Made by a program: the position numbers and the translations under genes
Assembly (NCBI GenBank): GCA_021228405.1
Contig: JAJQRF010000005.1
Span: 62,001 to 126,000 of the forward strand
DNA from: Pyrinomonadaceae bacterium
GTDB lineage: Bacteria; Acidobacteriota; Blastocatellia; Pyrinomonadales; Pyrinomonadaceae
Reading direction: 5' to 3'
DNA: 64,000 nt
In this document: positions 39,932 to 49,823 of the stretch, in pieces
Position numbering within the stretch: the stretch's first letter is position 1
Layout: every line of letters starts with the position of its first letter
Notes under the pieces: generated by a model
The model's database searches: none
Seen by the model: the letters and a program-made list of their open reading frames with translations, nothing else
What the model was told of the DNA's origin: nothing

Positions 39932-42900
39932 CGATCACAGGCTCTTGCTTGCGGGTTTTGCGGCGTTCTGATTTCCATTTTTTACGAACCGCCGCCACGT
40001 CGAATTTGTCGCGTTTGCCGTCGCGCATATTTTCGATCTCGTGCTGAACTCGTGCCGCGATCAGACGATACGCTTCGGTGTTCGGAACGCCTTTGGTCAT
40101 CTCGAAGAGTTCTTCATATTCCAAAAATCTGCCGACTTTTGCGCCGACTTTTGCGCCGATAGACTTCTGCGCGGGAATCGTCATTCCTTTCGGAAACGCT
40201 TCATACGTTCCCCAGATGTAGATCGGGAGAATCCCGACCTTTTCGTTCAACGCGAGATAGCCGATGATCGGTTTGAATTCGTGAATTTCGCCGTCGAGCG
40301 TGCGTGTGCCTTCGGGGAAAATCAGGGTGTTGTAGCCTTCCCGCAAAATTTCGGTGACGTGGCGCAAACTCTGGCGCAGACTTCCCGTGCGTTCGATTGG
40401 AATGAGCGTCGTGAAATTGTTCATATAAGCGCGCTTGTATTTCGTGTCGAACCAGTAATCAGCCGCCGCGACCGCAACCGTTTGTTCGGCAACGTCTTTG
40501 CCCAACGCTTTTTTTACCAAGCCTGTATCGATGTGCGAAGCGTGATTCGGCGCGACGATGAAATTTACGTGTTGCGGCACGTTCGATTCGCCTTCGATCT
40601 TTGTCTGCAAAACCGTGTCGTAAAGTCTTTCCTGCGCGAAATCGATAATCTGATTTCCGACGCGGCGAATGATCGAAGGAATAAATATTTCGTCTTCCGT
40701 GCGTTCTTCTTTAACGGGCGCGTCAACGAGTTTCTTAGATTTATCGACGCGCTGAACCGCCGTCAAAAGCTCGCGGACGGTCTGCACTTCGTTCAGCGTG
40801 TCGGGCGAAACGACGCGCCCGCCCGCATCTTCGACCGCGCCTTGAAGTTCGACGAACATCAACGAATCGAAGCCGAGATCGGTTAATTTATCGGTCAAAG
40901 CGACTTCGGAAAGCGCACGGCTCGAAACGCTCGCAACGATCTTGCGAATCCAGAGCGCGGTGTCGTCGCCTTTCGTGTCGGCAACTTGCTTGGTTTTCTT
41001 TTTCGCACGTTCTTCGAGCGTTTTCAGCATCTCAACGACTTCGTTGCGCTTGACCTTGCGCGTTGCCGTGCGCGGAAGCTCGAACGGCGTGATGTGCAAA
41101 ACCTTGAGGCGTTTGAAAAACGGCAAACCCGCCGAAATTTCCCGAAAATGGTCTTCGATCTTTTTGTTCGTTTCGCTTCGTGACAGCGAAATATCGAATT
41201 CGTAATCAGGCACGACGAGCGCGGCAATTTTCTCGCCGCCGTCATCGTCGGGCAAACCGACGACCGACATTTCCTTGATATATTTCGACTTCCCGTATAA
41301 ATCCTCGATCTCGTCGGGATAGATATTCTTTCCGTTCGAGTCGATAATCACATCCTTTGACCGACCGACGATATATAAATTTCCGTCTTCGTCGAGTTTC
41401 CCGAGATCGCCCGTTTTGAGCCAGCGGTCTTGCAGAACGGATTCGGTCGCTTCGTCGTTGTTGTAATAGCCGAGCATCACGTTTTGACCACGCGCCAGAA
41501 CTTCGCCGACACCGTTTTCGTCCGCGTTCTCGATCTTCACTTCCACGCCCGGAAGCGGTTTTCCGACACTTCCGCGCAGCAATTTATTTCCCGGTCGCGC
41601 CACCGTCAAAACTGGCGAAGATTCGGTCAAACCGTAGCCTTCGAGCACGTTGAAACCGAGTCCGTGCAGGTCTTTCTGAACTTTTTCGGACAAAGCCGAA
41701 CCGCCCGAAATCAAATAACGCATCCGTCCGCCCATTCCCTGATGAATCGGGAAAAAGATGATCGGACCGAGGTTAAACGGCGTATTGTCGCGCACCCACG
41801 CGTTGAATTCGATAACGTTATCCGCCAAATCCGCAAACCAGTCGCCGCGTTCTCTTAACCTTGTTTTGATGCGCCGATGCAGCATTTCCCAGAGTGCGGG
41901 AACGCCGACCATTCCCGTCACGAGATTGTTTTCGATAGCGCGGGAAAGTTCTTCGCCGCTCAATTCGTCGAGATACGTGATCTGCGTTCCGTTTGAAAAC
42001 GGCGTTAGAAATCCGGCGGAAAACTCGAACGTGTGGTGCATCGGCAAAACCGACAAAACGCCGTCGTTGATGTCCATATCCAAAACGCTCGACAGCATCG
42101 AGATCATATTGACGAAATTTTTGTGCGAAAGCATCACGGCTTTCGGCGTGCCTGTCGTGCCCGATGTAAAAATGAGCGACGCAACCGAATTGGACAAAAT
42201 TTTATTCGGCAAAAGCGCATTTCGCCGCGCTTCTTCCTGTTCGCTCTGCATCTCGAAAACATCGTCGAAAGTGTAGATCGAAACGCCGTCCAACTGTGCC
42301 AGATCGGGATTTTCCGCAAGCAATTTCGGCGAAACGATAATTGCCGAGGCTTCGCCCGCTTCGACAAATTTTCCGATTTCTTCGACCGAACTCGCGGGAT
42401 CGATCGGAATCGCGGTCGCGCCTGTTTTCAAAATGCCGAAATAGCTCAACCCCCATTCGGGCATATTGTTTGAAAAAAGAATTACGCGGTCGCCCGATTT
42501 GATGCCGTTTTCCGCCAAAAATCCGGCGGCGCGGTAAGTCAGTTCCTTTACGTCGTCGTAGGTATATTGCTCTTTTTTGCCGTTGCGTTCGATCTTCAAA
42601 GCAATACGCGTCGAAAATCTTTTTACGGCAGTGTCGAACAGATCGAGCAAATCCTTGTAGGTATAAGCGCGTTTTTCGATCTTCTTTAAATCTTCTTCCA
42701 ACTGCGGCAAAACCCATTTCCGCATTCCCGGAAAATGAACTTTGAGCCAATAATCATACCAATCGAGTTTTTCGGGATACCACGGAAGCAAATTCTTCTC
42801 GTCGTCTTTGACGAGCGACATCAGCGCGCGCACGTTGTCGGAACGATATTCATACGCGTTGTCGATCATAAACGGCTTGAACATCGCGAAAGCATCGATC

Positions 42901-44327
42901 GTTTCCTGCGTCGTCTGCTCGAAGTCCTCGACCGATTTTTTCAAGTCCGTGACGATATTTGAAAGCCTGCCGCCCGCCCACGTCGGCGCGGCTTTTTCGA
43001 GCAGTTCATTCGCCGATTTTGCCAGTTTATTGAGCATCGGCGCGGAGAATCGGTCATAAGTTTTCTGCGTCACGGGCGTTGCCTCGATCATCGCCGCGAC
43101 GTTGTTGACCAGTTTATTGCCCGTTTCTTTTTTCTTGTAATGATCGCGTTTGTAAAGCCCGACGAGCCCGACGATGCGCTTCATATCGTTCGGGTTCGAG
43201 TCGCCCGACGACGATTGAAAAACGAGCGGCGGATTGTCGTCGATCAAAGCGTTCATCGCCGCGCCAAGAATACAGCCCGCGACCATATCGACGGGAATGA
43301 TGTCGAGCACCAGTTTTTCATTGACGGGAATGATCGGCTGACCGCGCAGAGCGATCAAAATCAGCGGCGCGGTCGTCGTAAAGCCTTCGTTCCAGCCCGG
43401 AAACGGATATTGCTGTGAAGATTCGACGATCGACGGACGCACGAGCGTTTTCACGATGTCGTCTTGTTTTGCGATGATCTGTTCCGCAAGAGATTTTGAA
43501 TACGTGTAAATATTCGTCCAGCCCCAATATTCCGCGCGCGCCGCGCCGAGTTCGGTCGTCCGTTCACGAATCCACATTTTGCGCTCACGAAACATCGCTG
43601 ACTTCAGTTCGGATTCATCATCGGGATCGCGTCCTTCTTCTTCAAAACGATTTCGGGCTTGCTCGCGGAATTTTGCGATCTGCACCGCGTCGTCCGCTTC
43701 CTGACGCGCCTGTTCCGAAAGCCGCGCACAATCTTCGACTTCCTTATCGACATCGAATTTCGTGCCGACAAGCTCGTTCTTACGCGGAAAATAGCCGACG
43801 ACGGGTTCGTTTTCCCAAACCGCGCCCGAACGTTTTCCTGCGACGAAACACGTTGAAACGTGAACGAGCGTCGGGCGTTTCATCAATCTTGCGAGCTTGA
43901 TGATGTTGTTCGAGCCGACGACATTCGTTCGCAAAGCCGATTCGAGCGGCGGATTAAACGTCACGTTTCCCGCACCGTTAATTATCACGTCCGTGTCCGC
44001 CATAATTTCCCGCGCTTCGGCTTCCGTCATTCCCAAATATTCATTCCCGACATCGCCGTTGACGGGCACGACCTTTTCACGAATAAAATCCTCAAACCCG
44101 TCGCCGTATTTCTCGCGCAATGGGTCGAACGTCGGCGAAGTGACGATGCTCGTCCAGAAACGAATCTCCGATTCCCGCGCATCCCGCGCCCTTACGGTCG
44201 CATAAACGCGTCCGACATTCGGAAAATTATGCAAAAGCATCGAAAGCGTCACCTTGCCCACAAAGCCCGTGCCGCCGATAAAGAAAATCTTCTTCCCTTC
44301 AAAAATTTCGGTTGGTGATAATTTCAT
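39924..44327 (-). CDS. ElbD-like megaenzyme: fatty acyl reductase, acyl ligase, ACP, PlsC
   Basis: A 1467-residue multidomain protein. Residues 10-390: NAD(P)-binding fatty-acyl/thioester reductase (GGTGFVG 18-24, Ser158 in HVSTCFVAG, Tyr274-x3-Lys278). Residues 560-1100: AMP-binding acyl ligase (TSGTTGTPK 721-729, YGLTESSP, KTGDLGK). Residues 1120-1195: acyl-carrier domain with the phosphopantetheine Ser1155 (LGFDSLMF). Residues 1220-1460: PlsC acyltransferase (His1262-x4-Asp1267 in NHASHID, FPEGTR 1337-1342). This domain set is the one described for ElbD of Myxococcus xanthus, which makes alkyl-ether lipids. I infer the same here: activation of a fatty acid, loading on the carrier, reduction to a fatty alcohol or aldehyde, and acyl transfer to a glycerol backbone. 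First gene of a coupled pair with GH47. Confidence 0.88.
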   Translation of the reverse strand: MKLSPTEIFEGKKIFFIGGTGFVGKVTLSMLLHNFPNVGRVYATVRARDARESEIRFWTSIVTSPTFDPLREKYGDGFEDFIREKVVPVNGDVGNEYLGMTEAEAREIMADTDVIINGAGNVTFNPPLESALRTNVVGSNNIIKLARLMKRPTLVHVSTCFVAGKRSGAVWENEPVVGYFPRKNELVGTKFDVDKEVEDCARLSEQARQEADDAVQIAKFREQARNRFEEEGRDPDDESELKSAMFRERKMWIRERTTELGAARAEYWGWTNIYTYSKSLAEQIIAKQDDIVKTLVRPSIVESSQQYPFPGWNEGFTTTAPLILIALRGQPIIPVNEKLVLDIIPVDMVAGCILGAAMNALIDDNPPLVFQSSSGDSNPNDMKRIVGLVGLYKRDHYKKKETGNKLVNNVAAMIEATPVTQKTYDRFSAPMLNKLAKSANELLEKAAPTWAGGRLSNIVTDLKKSVEDFEQTTQETIDAFAMFKPFMIDNAYEYRSDNVRALMSLVKDDEKNLLPWYPEKLDWYDYWLKVHFPGMRKWVLPQLEEDLKKIEKRAYTYKDLLDLFDTAVKRFSTRIALKIERNGKKEQYTYDDVKELTYRAAGFLAENGIKSGDRVILFSNNMPEWGLSYFGILKTGATAIPIDPASSVEEIGKFVEAGEASAIIVSPKLLAENPDLAQLDGVSIYTFDDVFEMQSEQEEARRNALLPNKILSNSVASLIFTSGTTGTPKAVMLSHKNFVNMISMLSSVLDMDINDGVLSVLPMHHTFEFSAGFLTPFSNGTQITYLDELSGEELSRAIENNLVTGMVGVPALWEMLHRRIKTRLRERGDWFADLADNVIEFNAWVRDNTPFNLGPIIFFPIHQGMGGRMRYLISGGSALSEKVQKDLHGLGFNVLEGYGLTESSPVLTVARPGNKLLRGSVGKPLPGVEVKIENADENGVGEVLARGQNVMLGYYNNDEATESVLQDRWLKTGDLGKLDEDGNLYIVGRSKDVIIDSNGKNIYPDEIEDLYGKSKYIKEMSVVGLPDDDGGEKIAALVVPDYEFDISLSRSETNKKIEDHFREISAGLPFFKRLKVLHITPFELPRTATRKVKRNEVVEMLKTLEERAKKKTKQVADTKGDDTALWIRKIVASVSSRALSEVALTDKLTDLGFDSLMFVELQGAVEDAGGRVVSPDTLNEVQTVRELLTAVQRVDKSKKLVDAPVKEERTEDEIFIPSIIRRVGNQIIDFAQERLYDTVLQTKIEGESNVPQHVNFIVAPNHASHIDTGLVKKALGKDVAEQTVAVAAADYWFDTKYKRAYMNNFTTLIPIERTGSLRQSLRHVTEILREGYNTLIFPEGTRTLDGEIHEFKPIIGYLALNEKVGILPIYIWGTYEAFPKGMTIPAQKSIGAKVGAKVGRFLEYEELFEMTKGVPNTEAYRLIAARVQHEIENMRDGKRDKFDVAAVRKKWKSERRKTRKQEPVIDE

Positions 44328-44348
44328 TTTGTAAAAATCTCAAGTTGA

Positions 44349-44942
44349 TTAAGCATCTATTCCAATAATCAAAACAGGAATATCAATATCAGCCGTGCCG
44401 CGACTTTCTAAATCCCAAACAAATTGTTCAAAATACGAAACGCCCGTTGACATTTCCAGTGCCAGAGATTTTACGGGAACGATTTCGATACCGCATTTAA
44501 TGATTTCAAGATTGCTGAAAATCGTCATCTTCGCGCAAACGTTGTAAACCATAAACGAGTATTTGCCGAATTGAACCTCGCATCCCAAGCCGTCTTTGAC
44601 AAAATCCATATCCCGAAACGCGCCTTTCAAACTTGAGCGAATTTCGTAATCTTCTAGGTAATATGTCGTCGGATATTCGCAGTCAACTTTGACGTTCTTC
44701 CAACCTTTCGGAAAAAGTTCGTTTTTGAACGCTTCATTTAACTTTACCGGACTATATAATGTTCGTCCCAACATAGTCTTTTCTGCACTGATCTTAGTTT
44801 TTGCTTCGGATGCATCAATATTTGAGATACTTTCTTTTATCTCAGCAAGCAAGTGCGGATAGCGTTTCGTGATCTCTTTCAATCCGTTTTTAAACGAGTA
44901 TTGCGCTGCGATTCTCAACTTTTCACCTCCAGATTTTGCCAT
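44349..44942 (-). CDS. BglII/BstYI-family type II restriction endonuclease
   Basis: A 197-residue protein. The segment RDMDFVKDGLGCEVQFGKYS supplies the D...E-x-Q catalytic arrangement of the BglII/BstYI family (as in BglII, where Gln replaces the usual Lys). Other conserved parts are FMVYNVCAKMTIF and DIDIPVLIIGIDA. It overlaps the methyltransferase gene by 28 bp and is translated after it, so the modification enzyme is made first. The recognition site predicted for this family is RGATCY or AGATCT, and RGATCY seems absent in this window (see findings). GC is lower than in the flanking megaenzyme. Confidence 0.85.
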   Translation of the reverse strand: MAKSGGEKLRIAAQYSFKNGLKEITKRYPHLLAEIKESISNIDASEAKTKISAEKTMLGRTLYSPVKLNEAFKNELFPKGWKNVKVDCEYPTTYYLEDYEIRSSLKGAFRDMDFVKDGLGCEVQFGKYSFMVYNVCAKMTIFSNLEIIKCGIEIVPVKSLALEMSTGVSYFEQFVWDLESRGTADIDIPVLIIGIDA

Positions 44943-45985
44943 TCAAGCGGTAACTGCGCGACTTTTTCGCGCCCCGTCGGTTGGTGAATCGGTTTGCCGA
45001 GCGGACGATAGCCGAGTTTGCCCGAATATAAATCTTCAATTCTCTGTTTGGCAATTTCGACGTATGCGGTTTCTTTTTCACATCCAAAAGCACGCCGTTC
45101 ATTTTTTAAAGCCGCTAAAAGTGCCGAACCAACACCCGAAAACGGGTCTAAAATCCAATCATTTTTATTCGTTAGAGCTAATACGCACCTTTCTACCAAT
45201 TCAATCGGAAACTGACACGGATGCAAAGTTTTTTCGGGATGATTCGCTTTGACGTTCGGTATTTCCCAAAGACAGGTTTCCCAATCCTGCACGACTATTT
45301 TCCAAACATCTGACGGGTTTTTGCCTAAAGGATTTCCCGAAGGTTGTCCTTTTTTTTCGCCTTTAAAGTGCGTTTTGCCCGGATATTTTGAAGGAACGCG
45401 CACATTATCAAGATTAAATGTATATTCGTCGCTTTTCGTAAACCAAAGCAAAGTTTCATAACGCCCTGAAAATCGCTTTGAAGCGTGAAGCCCGTGTTCA
45501 AAATGCCAAATTATTCGATTGCGTAACTTCAAACCGTATTCTTTAAAAAGTTGGTAAAAATAAATATCGAGCGGGAAAACTTCGCCATCTTTGACATAAT
45601 TTCCAACCTGCCAACACACCGAGCCGTCATTTGCCAAAACACGAACAATCTGCTCAATTGAAGGTCGCAAAGTTAATAAATAATTCTCAAGCGTTGCTGT
45701 CTTCTCGTATTTTTTATCAAGATTATAAGGCGGCGAAGTAATAATAAGTTTGACAGTTTTATCAGGAATATCGGAAAGAATTTTTACGCAATCGCCATTA
45801 GAAATTACAACTTCAGCATTCGGATTAAATATTTCTTCAATCTTAGGATTTGAAAACAATATTTTCTGAGTTTTTTTTTGCATTTCATCTTCCAATTGAA
45901 CCGCAATTTCTTCAAAACTCAGCCTCGAACTTTCACGACCTTCATTCGAATAAAACTCATATTTCCCCAATTTTGGTTCAGTCAT
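44915..45985 (-). CDS. Beta-class DNA methyltransferase of the restriction pair
   Basis: A 356-residue site-specific DNA methyltransferase. The catalytic motif IV TSPPYNL (near residue 84) precedes the AdoMet motif I (LDPFSGVGSALLAAL, near residue 275), which is the beta-class order. S-P-P-Y is typical of N4-cytosine enzymes, though N6-adenine cannot be excluded. The target recognition region is the middle (about 100-230, YTFNLDNVRVPSKYPGKTHF). It starts 9 nt after the LarA-family gene and overlaps the endonuclease gene by 28 bp. Confidence 0.9.
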   Translation of the reverse strand: MTEPKLGKYEFYSNEGRESSRLSFEEIAVQLEDEMQKKTQKILFSNPKIEEIFNPNAEVVISNGDCVKILSDIPDKTVKLIITSPPYNLDKKYEKTATLENYLLTLRPSIEQIVRVLANDGSVCWQVGNYVKDGEVFPLDIYFYQLFKEYGLKLRNRIIWHFEHGLHASKRFSGRYETLLWFTKSDEYTFNLDNVRVPSKYPGKTHFKGEKKGQPSGNPLGKNPSDVWKIVVQDWETCLWEIPNVKANHPEKTLHPCQFPIELVERCVLALTNKNDWILDPFSGVGSALLAALKNERRAFGCEKETAYVEIAKQRIEDLYSGKLGYRPLGKPIHQPTGREKVAQLPLEWQNLEVKS

Positions 45986-45994
45986 AAAATCCTC

Positions 45995-47596
45995 CTAATC
46001 CGACACATTACAAAGCCCGATCATCGGCTGATGAAGCATCGTGATTTCCGCGCTTCTGCCCATGTATGAGCGCGCCATTGAAACGGCTTCGGTCAGATTG
46101 TCGGCGCGTTCCCAGCCGAGCATTTCGGGGACGTGGGCGTTTTCCGCGCCGGCGACGATGACTTTGCCGACGTGCTGGCGACCGTTTTCGCCCCAATACC
46201 ACATAAAAAATGCGTGTGCGCCGTGATAGGCGTTACCGCGGCGATACATCTCGATATAGGCAGGATTTTCGGCAAATTCGCGTTCGTATTTTTCGCGCAG
46301 ATAAAATGCGTCGCGCGATTCGGGCAAAAGGCGATGGAAAAATTCGATATACGACGGATGAAATTTCGGGTCGAATTCGTCGAAACACGGATGCGTAATA
46401 ATCATCACGCCGCCTTTTCGCAGAAGCGGTTTGTTGCGATACATATTGAAATGATAGCCGAGAGCCATCACCTGCACGAGAATCGGGTTCAGTGCGGAAT
46501 AGACGTTATACGGCGAAATGTCGGGAATGCCCGAGATCAGAATGTCGCATTGACCTTTAACGGGAATTTCGTATTGCCGATAGTTGAGTTCGAGAATTTT
46601 CTCGTGGACTTTTTCGGTTTCGCCTGCAAAACAGCCGATCAATTCGTATTGCGCCGGAATCGCGTGGAGCATTTTTCTTCGGGCGATGCGCGGCAGGTTT
46701 GAAAACGTGCGCTTCATCACTTCCCATTTCATTCGGTCGGCAAACGAAAACTCGTCTTCGTTGCGCGTCAGAATGTCGTAGCCTTCGGGAAACATACGGT
46801 TGTTGATCGCCGTTTCGATGTGAAAGACGTTGCAATGTTCGTCAACCAATTTTCCCAACTTGATAACTTTATGATTGAGCGCGGATTTCGGCGGGTCCAT
46901 ATACGAATCCGAATCGCGAATCGTCTGCGGATCGTGATGCTGGCGCAGAGATTCGTAATCGCACAGCCCGACCGCGACCGATTTATGCCCGCCGTCCATC
47001 GGCACGAGATTGATATTTAAATAAATCAGAATATCGCTTTCGATCGCACGTTTGTTGACGCGCAACGGTTCGTCGTGGCGCGTATAGCCGATCGTGACGA
47101 GATTTTCGTCGTCTTCCGCGTCGTGATTGTAATAACGGTCGGGATAAAATTCGTTAAAAATATCCGAACCGACCATTCTTTCCATTTCCCAAGCCGTCAT
47201 TTTGCGGTGCAGACTGTTGGCGATAATCAAATGCACGTCGTCAACGCCGTTTGCCGCGCACATATCGAGCACGACTTCGAGCATCGTCTGGCGCAGATCG
47301 GGCGTTTGCATCGGCGGCAAAGGAAGCGAAATATCGTCCATCGCGATCGTCACGCGCATTCCCGGCTCCAATTGAGCGTAAAGCGGTTTCGCGTCGATCG
47401 GATGATTTATCGCGTAACGAATCGCCGCTTCGCGGTTCGGCAAGCCTTTGATCGGCGGATTTGGATAGATCACGCGCGTCCCGACCGGCAGATCGTTAAT
47501 AATAAAATCCTCGCCGTTCGGCATAATGCGCGGCGCGCTGTCTTTATCGATGTAAACTATTGATTCGTGTGTTTTTCTGCGTAATTGCAATGGCAT
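45995..47596 (-). CDS. LarA-family (lactate racemase-like, DUF2088) protein
   Basis: A 533-residue protein of the LarA/DUF2088 family. LarA uses a nickel-pincer nucleotide cofactor to racemise or epimerise 2-hydroxy acids. Seen: [15 protein letters not shown] at the N-terminus, [30 protein letters not shown] with the candidate catalytic His, and [20 protein letters not shown] in the C-terminal half. It is about 100 residues longer than typical LarA (about 420), so it belongs to a long subfamily with perhaps a different substrate. No larB, larC or larE cofactor genes are in the window. It lies 2 nt after a lipoprotein gene. Confidence 0.82.
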   Translation of the reverse strand: MPLQLRRKTHESIVYIDKDSAPRIMPNGEDFIINDLPVGTRVIYPNPPIKGLPNREAAIRYAINHPIDAKPLYAQLEPGMRVTIAMDDISLPLPPMQTPDLRQTMLEVVLDMCAANGVDDVHLIIANSLHRKMTAWEMERMVGSDIFNEFYPDRYYNHDAEDDENLVTIGYTRHDEPLRVNKRAIESDILIYLNINLVPMDGGHKSVAVGLCDYESLRQHHDPQTIRDSDSYMDPPKSALNHKVIKLGKLVDEHCNVFHIETAINNRMFPEGYDILTRNEDEFSFADRMKWEVMKRTFSNLPRIARRKMLHAIPAQYELIGCFAGETEKVHEKILELNYRQYEIPVKGQCDILISGIPDISPYNVYSALNPILVQVMALGYHFNMYRNKPLLRKGGVMIITHPCFDEFDPKFHPSYIEFFHRLLPESRDAFYLREKYEREFAENPAYIEMYRRGNAYHGAHAFFMWYWGENGRQHVGKVIVAGAENAHVPEMLGWERADNLTEAVSMARSYMGRSAEITMLHQPMIGLCNVSD

Positions 47597-47598
47597 AG

Positions 47599-48069
47599 TT
47601 ATTTTGTATTAATGACAAGCCGACAAGGTTTATCACAAATTTTTTCTATTTCATAAGCGGAAAGTTTCGGCTCGCCGCTTTTCAGATTCCATTCAAACTT
47701 TTCTCTGAACATCGCTTTATCGGAAGAAACCGGTTCGACGTTCGAGAATTTTGTTTTCTTAAAAACAGTTCTTTTAATTGCGTCCTTTAAATCGTCCTGT
47801 AACCAACCGTGAGATGTTTCTTTTAGCTTATCAATGTCGTTATCCTTGACGACTTCCAAATAGGAAACAAACTGTTGTTCGGTAAATTTATTTTTTAACT
47901 CATCGTCCGCTTCCGAATAAATTTGATTGAACTTTTCCTGATTGAACAAAGCGTGAAAATTATTAATGCTATTCGTTAATTTATTTTCGATTTCCCGGTT
48001 TTCCTCAAAGGCACAACCTGGGAAACTAACGGAAAGAAACAAAATTAAAATCAAATTTAGATTTCTCAT
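47599..48069 (-). CDS. Small lipoprotein, unknown
   Basis: A 156-residue lipoprotein. A signal peptide with a lipobox ([12 protein letters not shown], Cys18) is followed by a helical, charged domain ([40 protein letters not shown]). The pattern of an N-terminal helix pair followed by an antiparallel sheet could be a cystatin/NTF2-like fold, but this is a guess. Two further Cys near the end (KICDKPCRL) may pair. It is the first gene of the minus-strand run that continues through larA to GH47. Confidence 0.75.
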   Translation of the reverse strand: MRNLNLILILFLSVSFPGCAFEENREIENKLTNSINNFHALFNQEKFNQIYSEADDELKNKFTEQQFVSYLEVVKDNDIDKLKETSHGWLQDDLKDAIKRTVFKKTKFSNVEPVSSDKAMFREKFEWNLKSGEPKLSAYEIEKICDKPCRLVINTK

Positions 48070-48143
48070 TTTTATTTACCGTAAGCACTCAAAAGCAGTT
48101 TACCTTCGTAATCATCAAACCTAATTTCACTCTTCCAATTTAT

Positions 48144-48563
48144 TTACTCTTCCCAAGGATTCAAAATCGTCACTTGCGAATTTTGAAAATTTTTGACGTT
48201 TCGCGTCACCAAAATTAAATCGTGTTCGAGCGCAGTTGCTTCCAAAAGTGAATCGAGCGCGGAACGGACGATTCCTTTATTTTCTAATTCGCCGCACATT
48301 CTGCCCCAAACCAGAAATGTCGTTTCCGAAAGCGGCAAAAGCCTTCGCGCAAAACGGTTTCGCAGTTTTTCCAGCCATTCTTCAAGTTCGGTTTTCTTTT
48401 TTCCCGAGTCAAGACGTGCAATTCCTCTGCGAATTTCTCCGACGCTCAGCACGCTCAAATAGATTTTCGATTCATCCTGTGCGTCGAGCCATTCGAGAAC
48501 TTTTTTATTCGGCGTTTTCTGTTTCGGTTCGGAAATTACGTTCGTGTCGAGTAAAAACTTCAT
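48144..48563 (-). CDS. vapC: PIN-domain toxin (VapC/FitB-like)
   Basis: A 139-residue PIN-domain ribonuclease, toxin of a type II toxin-antitoxin pair. The N-terminus MKFLLDTNVISEP has the first catalytic Asp (Asp6) and Asn-Val-Ile-Ser-Glu, typical of FitB/VapC. Other acidic residues lie in LSVGEIRRGI (Glu) and DSLLEATALEHDLILVTRN (Asp, Glu). The start overlaps the stop of the antitoxin gene (ATGA). Confidence 0.88.
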   Translation of the reverse strand: MKFLLDTNVISEPKQKTPNKKVLEWLDAQDESKIYLSVLSVGEIRRGIARLDSGKKKTELEEWLEKLRNRFARRLLPLSETTFLVWGRMCGELENKGIVRSALDSLLEATALEHDLILVTRNVKNFQNSQVTILNPWEE

Positions 48564-48811
48564 TCAAACGACACCTCATCGCGCACGGGATCATCGTTTC
48601 TTTCGAGATACGGAAGTATCTCATCGAGCGGAGAATTTTGGAGAAATTCGACCAGACTTTCTTTTTTACCACTCACTTTTTTCCATTCCTCGATCGAAAC
48701 GACAACGGCGACTTCGCGGTCATTTCGGCGAATTATCTGCGGTTCGCCTTTTTCCGCCAGACGAATCAAACTGCTCAAATTATTCTTTGCATCTTTAACC
48801 GTATGCGACAT
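48560..48811 (-). CDS. Phd/YefM-family antitoxin
   Basis: An 83-residue antitoxin. The N-terminal domain (SHTVKDAKNNLSSLIRLAEK, PQIIRRNDREVAVVVSIEEW) is the Phd/YefM DNA-binding fold with the usual VVVS-I-E-E-W. The C-terminal part (DEILPYLERNDDPVRDEVSF) is acidic and should wrap around the toxin. Such antitoxins usually repress their own promoter. An imperfect palindrome upstream (near 48812-48860) could be the operator, but I could not define it. Confidence 0.88.
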   Translation of the reverse strand: MSHTVKDAKNNLSSLIRLAEKGEPQIIRRNDREVAVVVSIEEWKKVSGKKESLVEFLQNSPLDEILPYLERNDDPVRDEVSFE

Positions 48812-48895
48812 TTTTCACCTCTGAAATACAAACTTGGCTACTTAGCCATTATAAATATTTTCGCTTCAAAATCGAATGACGCAAAGCGGCAAATT

Positions 48896-49819
48896 TTACT
48901 TCAAATCCTTATCGAAACCTTTCGCCGCTTTGAGAATCGTTTCGACGGCGCGGACGTAGAATTCCTGATTTATCTTGGCAAAATCGTCGGTCGGTCGGTG
49001 GTAATCTTCGTGATCTTCGACACCGAAATAGATGAACGGGATTTTTGCGGCGTGAAACGAACCGTGATCGGATTGATTCGTCCAATCGTCGCGTTTTTCT
49101 TCGGGCTGGTCGTGTCCGAACAATAATTTTATTTCCGACTTTCCGGCGATCTTTTCAAGCAAAGGTTTGAATTGCGGATTATGATACGTGCCCGAAGCGT
49201 AAAGCTCGTTTTTGTCGTTGTGCGCGATCATATCCATATTGATGTTCATCACGATCTTTTCCTTCGCAACCGGCGGCGATTCGACAAACTTTTTGCTTCC
49301 GCGCAGTCCCGATTCCTCGCCGTCGAAGGCGGCGAAAATTATCGTGTGCAACGGTTTATGTTTCGTAAAATATGCGGCAAGCGCGAAAAGTGCCGAAGTT
49401 CCCGACGCGTTATCGTCCGCGCCGTTATAAATCTCGCCGTTGTGCATCCCGACGTGATCGTAATGCGCCGAGATAACAATGTATTTTTCCTTAAACTTTT
49501 TCCCTTCGATAAATCCTAAAACATTCGTGCCGTTAAATTTTTTGCTTGAACGAATTGAAAATTCAAACGGATGCAAATAAGTATCGCCGAAGGATTTAAT
49601 GCCCGCTTCCTTAAATCTCGCAACGACATATTCACGCGCCTTTGCGCTTCCTTCCGTCCCGATCCCGCGTCCCTGCATATCGTCCGCCGAAAGCGTTTCG
49701 ATGTCCTTCAAAAGTTTCGCGGCGTTGATAATTTTCGATTTCGGAGGAACGGCAGATTTCTGCCCCAAAACAGGTAAAAAAACCAAAACCAAAATAAGCG
49801 AAAATAAAACTGATCTCAT
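48896..49819 (-). CDS. Secreted M28-family metallopeptidase
   Basis: A 307-residue exopeptidase of the M28 family. The signal peptide is residues 1-20 (SVLFSLILVLVFLPVLG). Zinc-binding motifs: His in ISAHYDHVG, bridging Asp in GADDNASGTS, catalytic Glu pair in FDGEESGLRGSK, Asp in NMDMIAHND and His in DYHRPTDD. These enzymes remove N-terminal amino acids from peptides in the periplasm. It lies 4 nt after the HAD-phosphatase gene, so the two form an operon. Confidence 0.9.
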   Translation of the reverse strand: MRSVLFSLILVLVFLPVLGQKSAVPPKSKIINAAKLLKDIETLSADDMQGRGIGTEGSAKAREYVVARFKEAGIKSFGDTYLHPFEFSIRSSKKFNGTNVLGFIEGKKFKEKYIVISAHYDHVGMHNGEIYNGADDNASGTSALFALAAYFTKHKPLHTIIFAAFDGEESGLRGSKKFVESPPVAKEKIVMNINMDMIAHNDKNELYASGTYHNPQFKPLLEKIAGKSEIKLLFGHDQPEEKRDDWTNQSDHGSFHAAKIPFIYFGVEDHEDYHRPTDDFAKINQEFYVRAVETILKAAKGFDKDLK

Positions 49820-49823
49820 AAAA

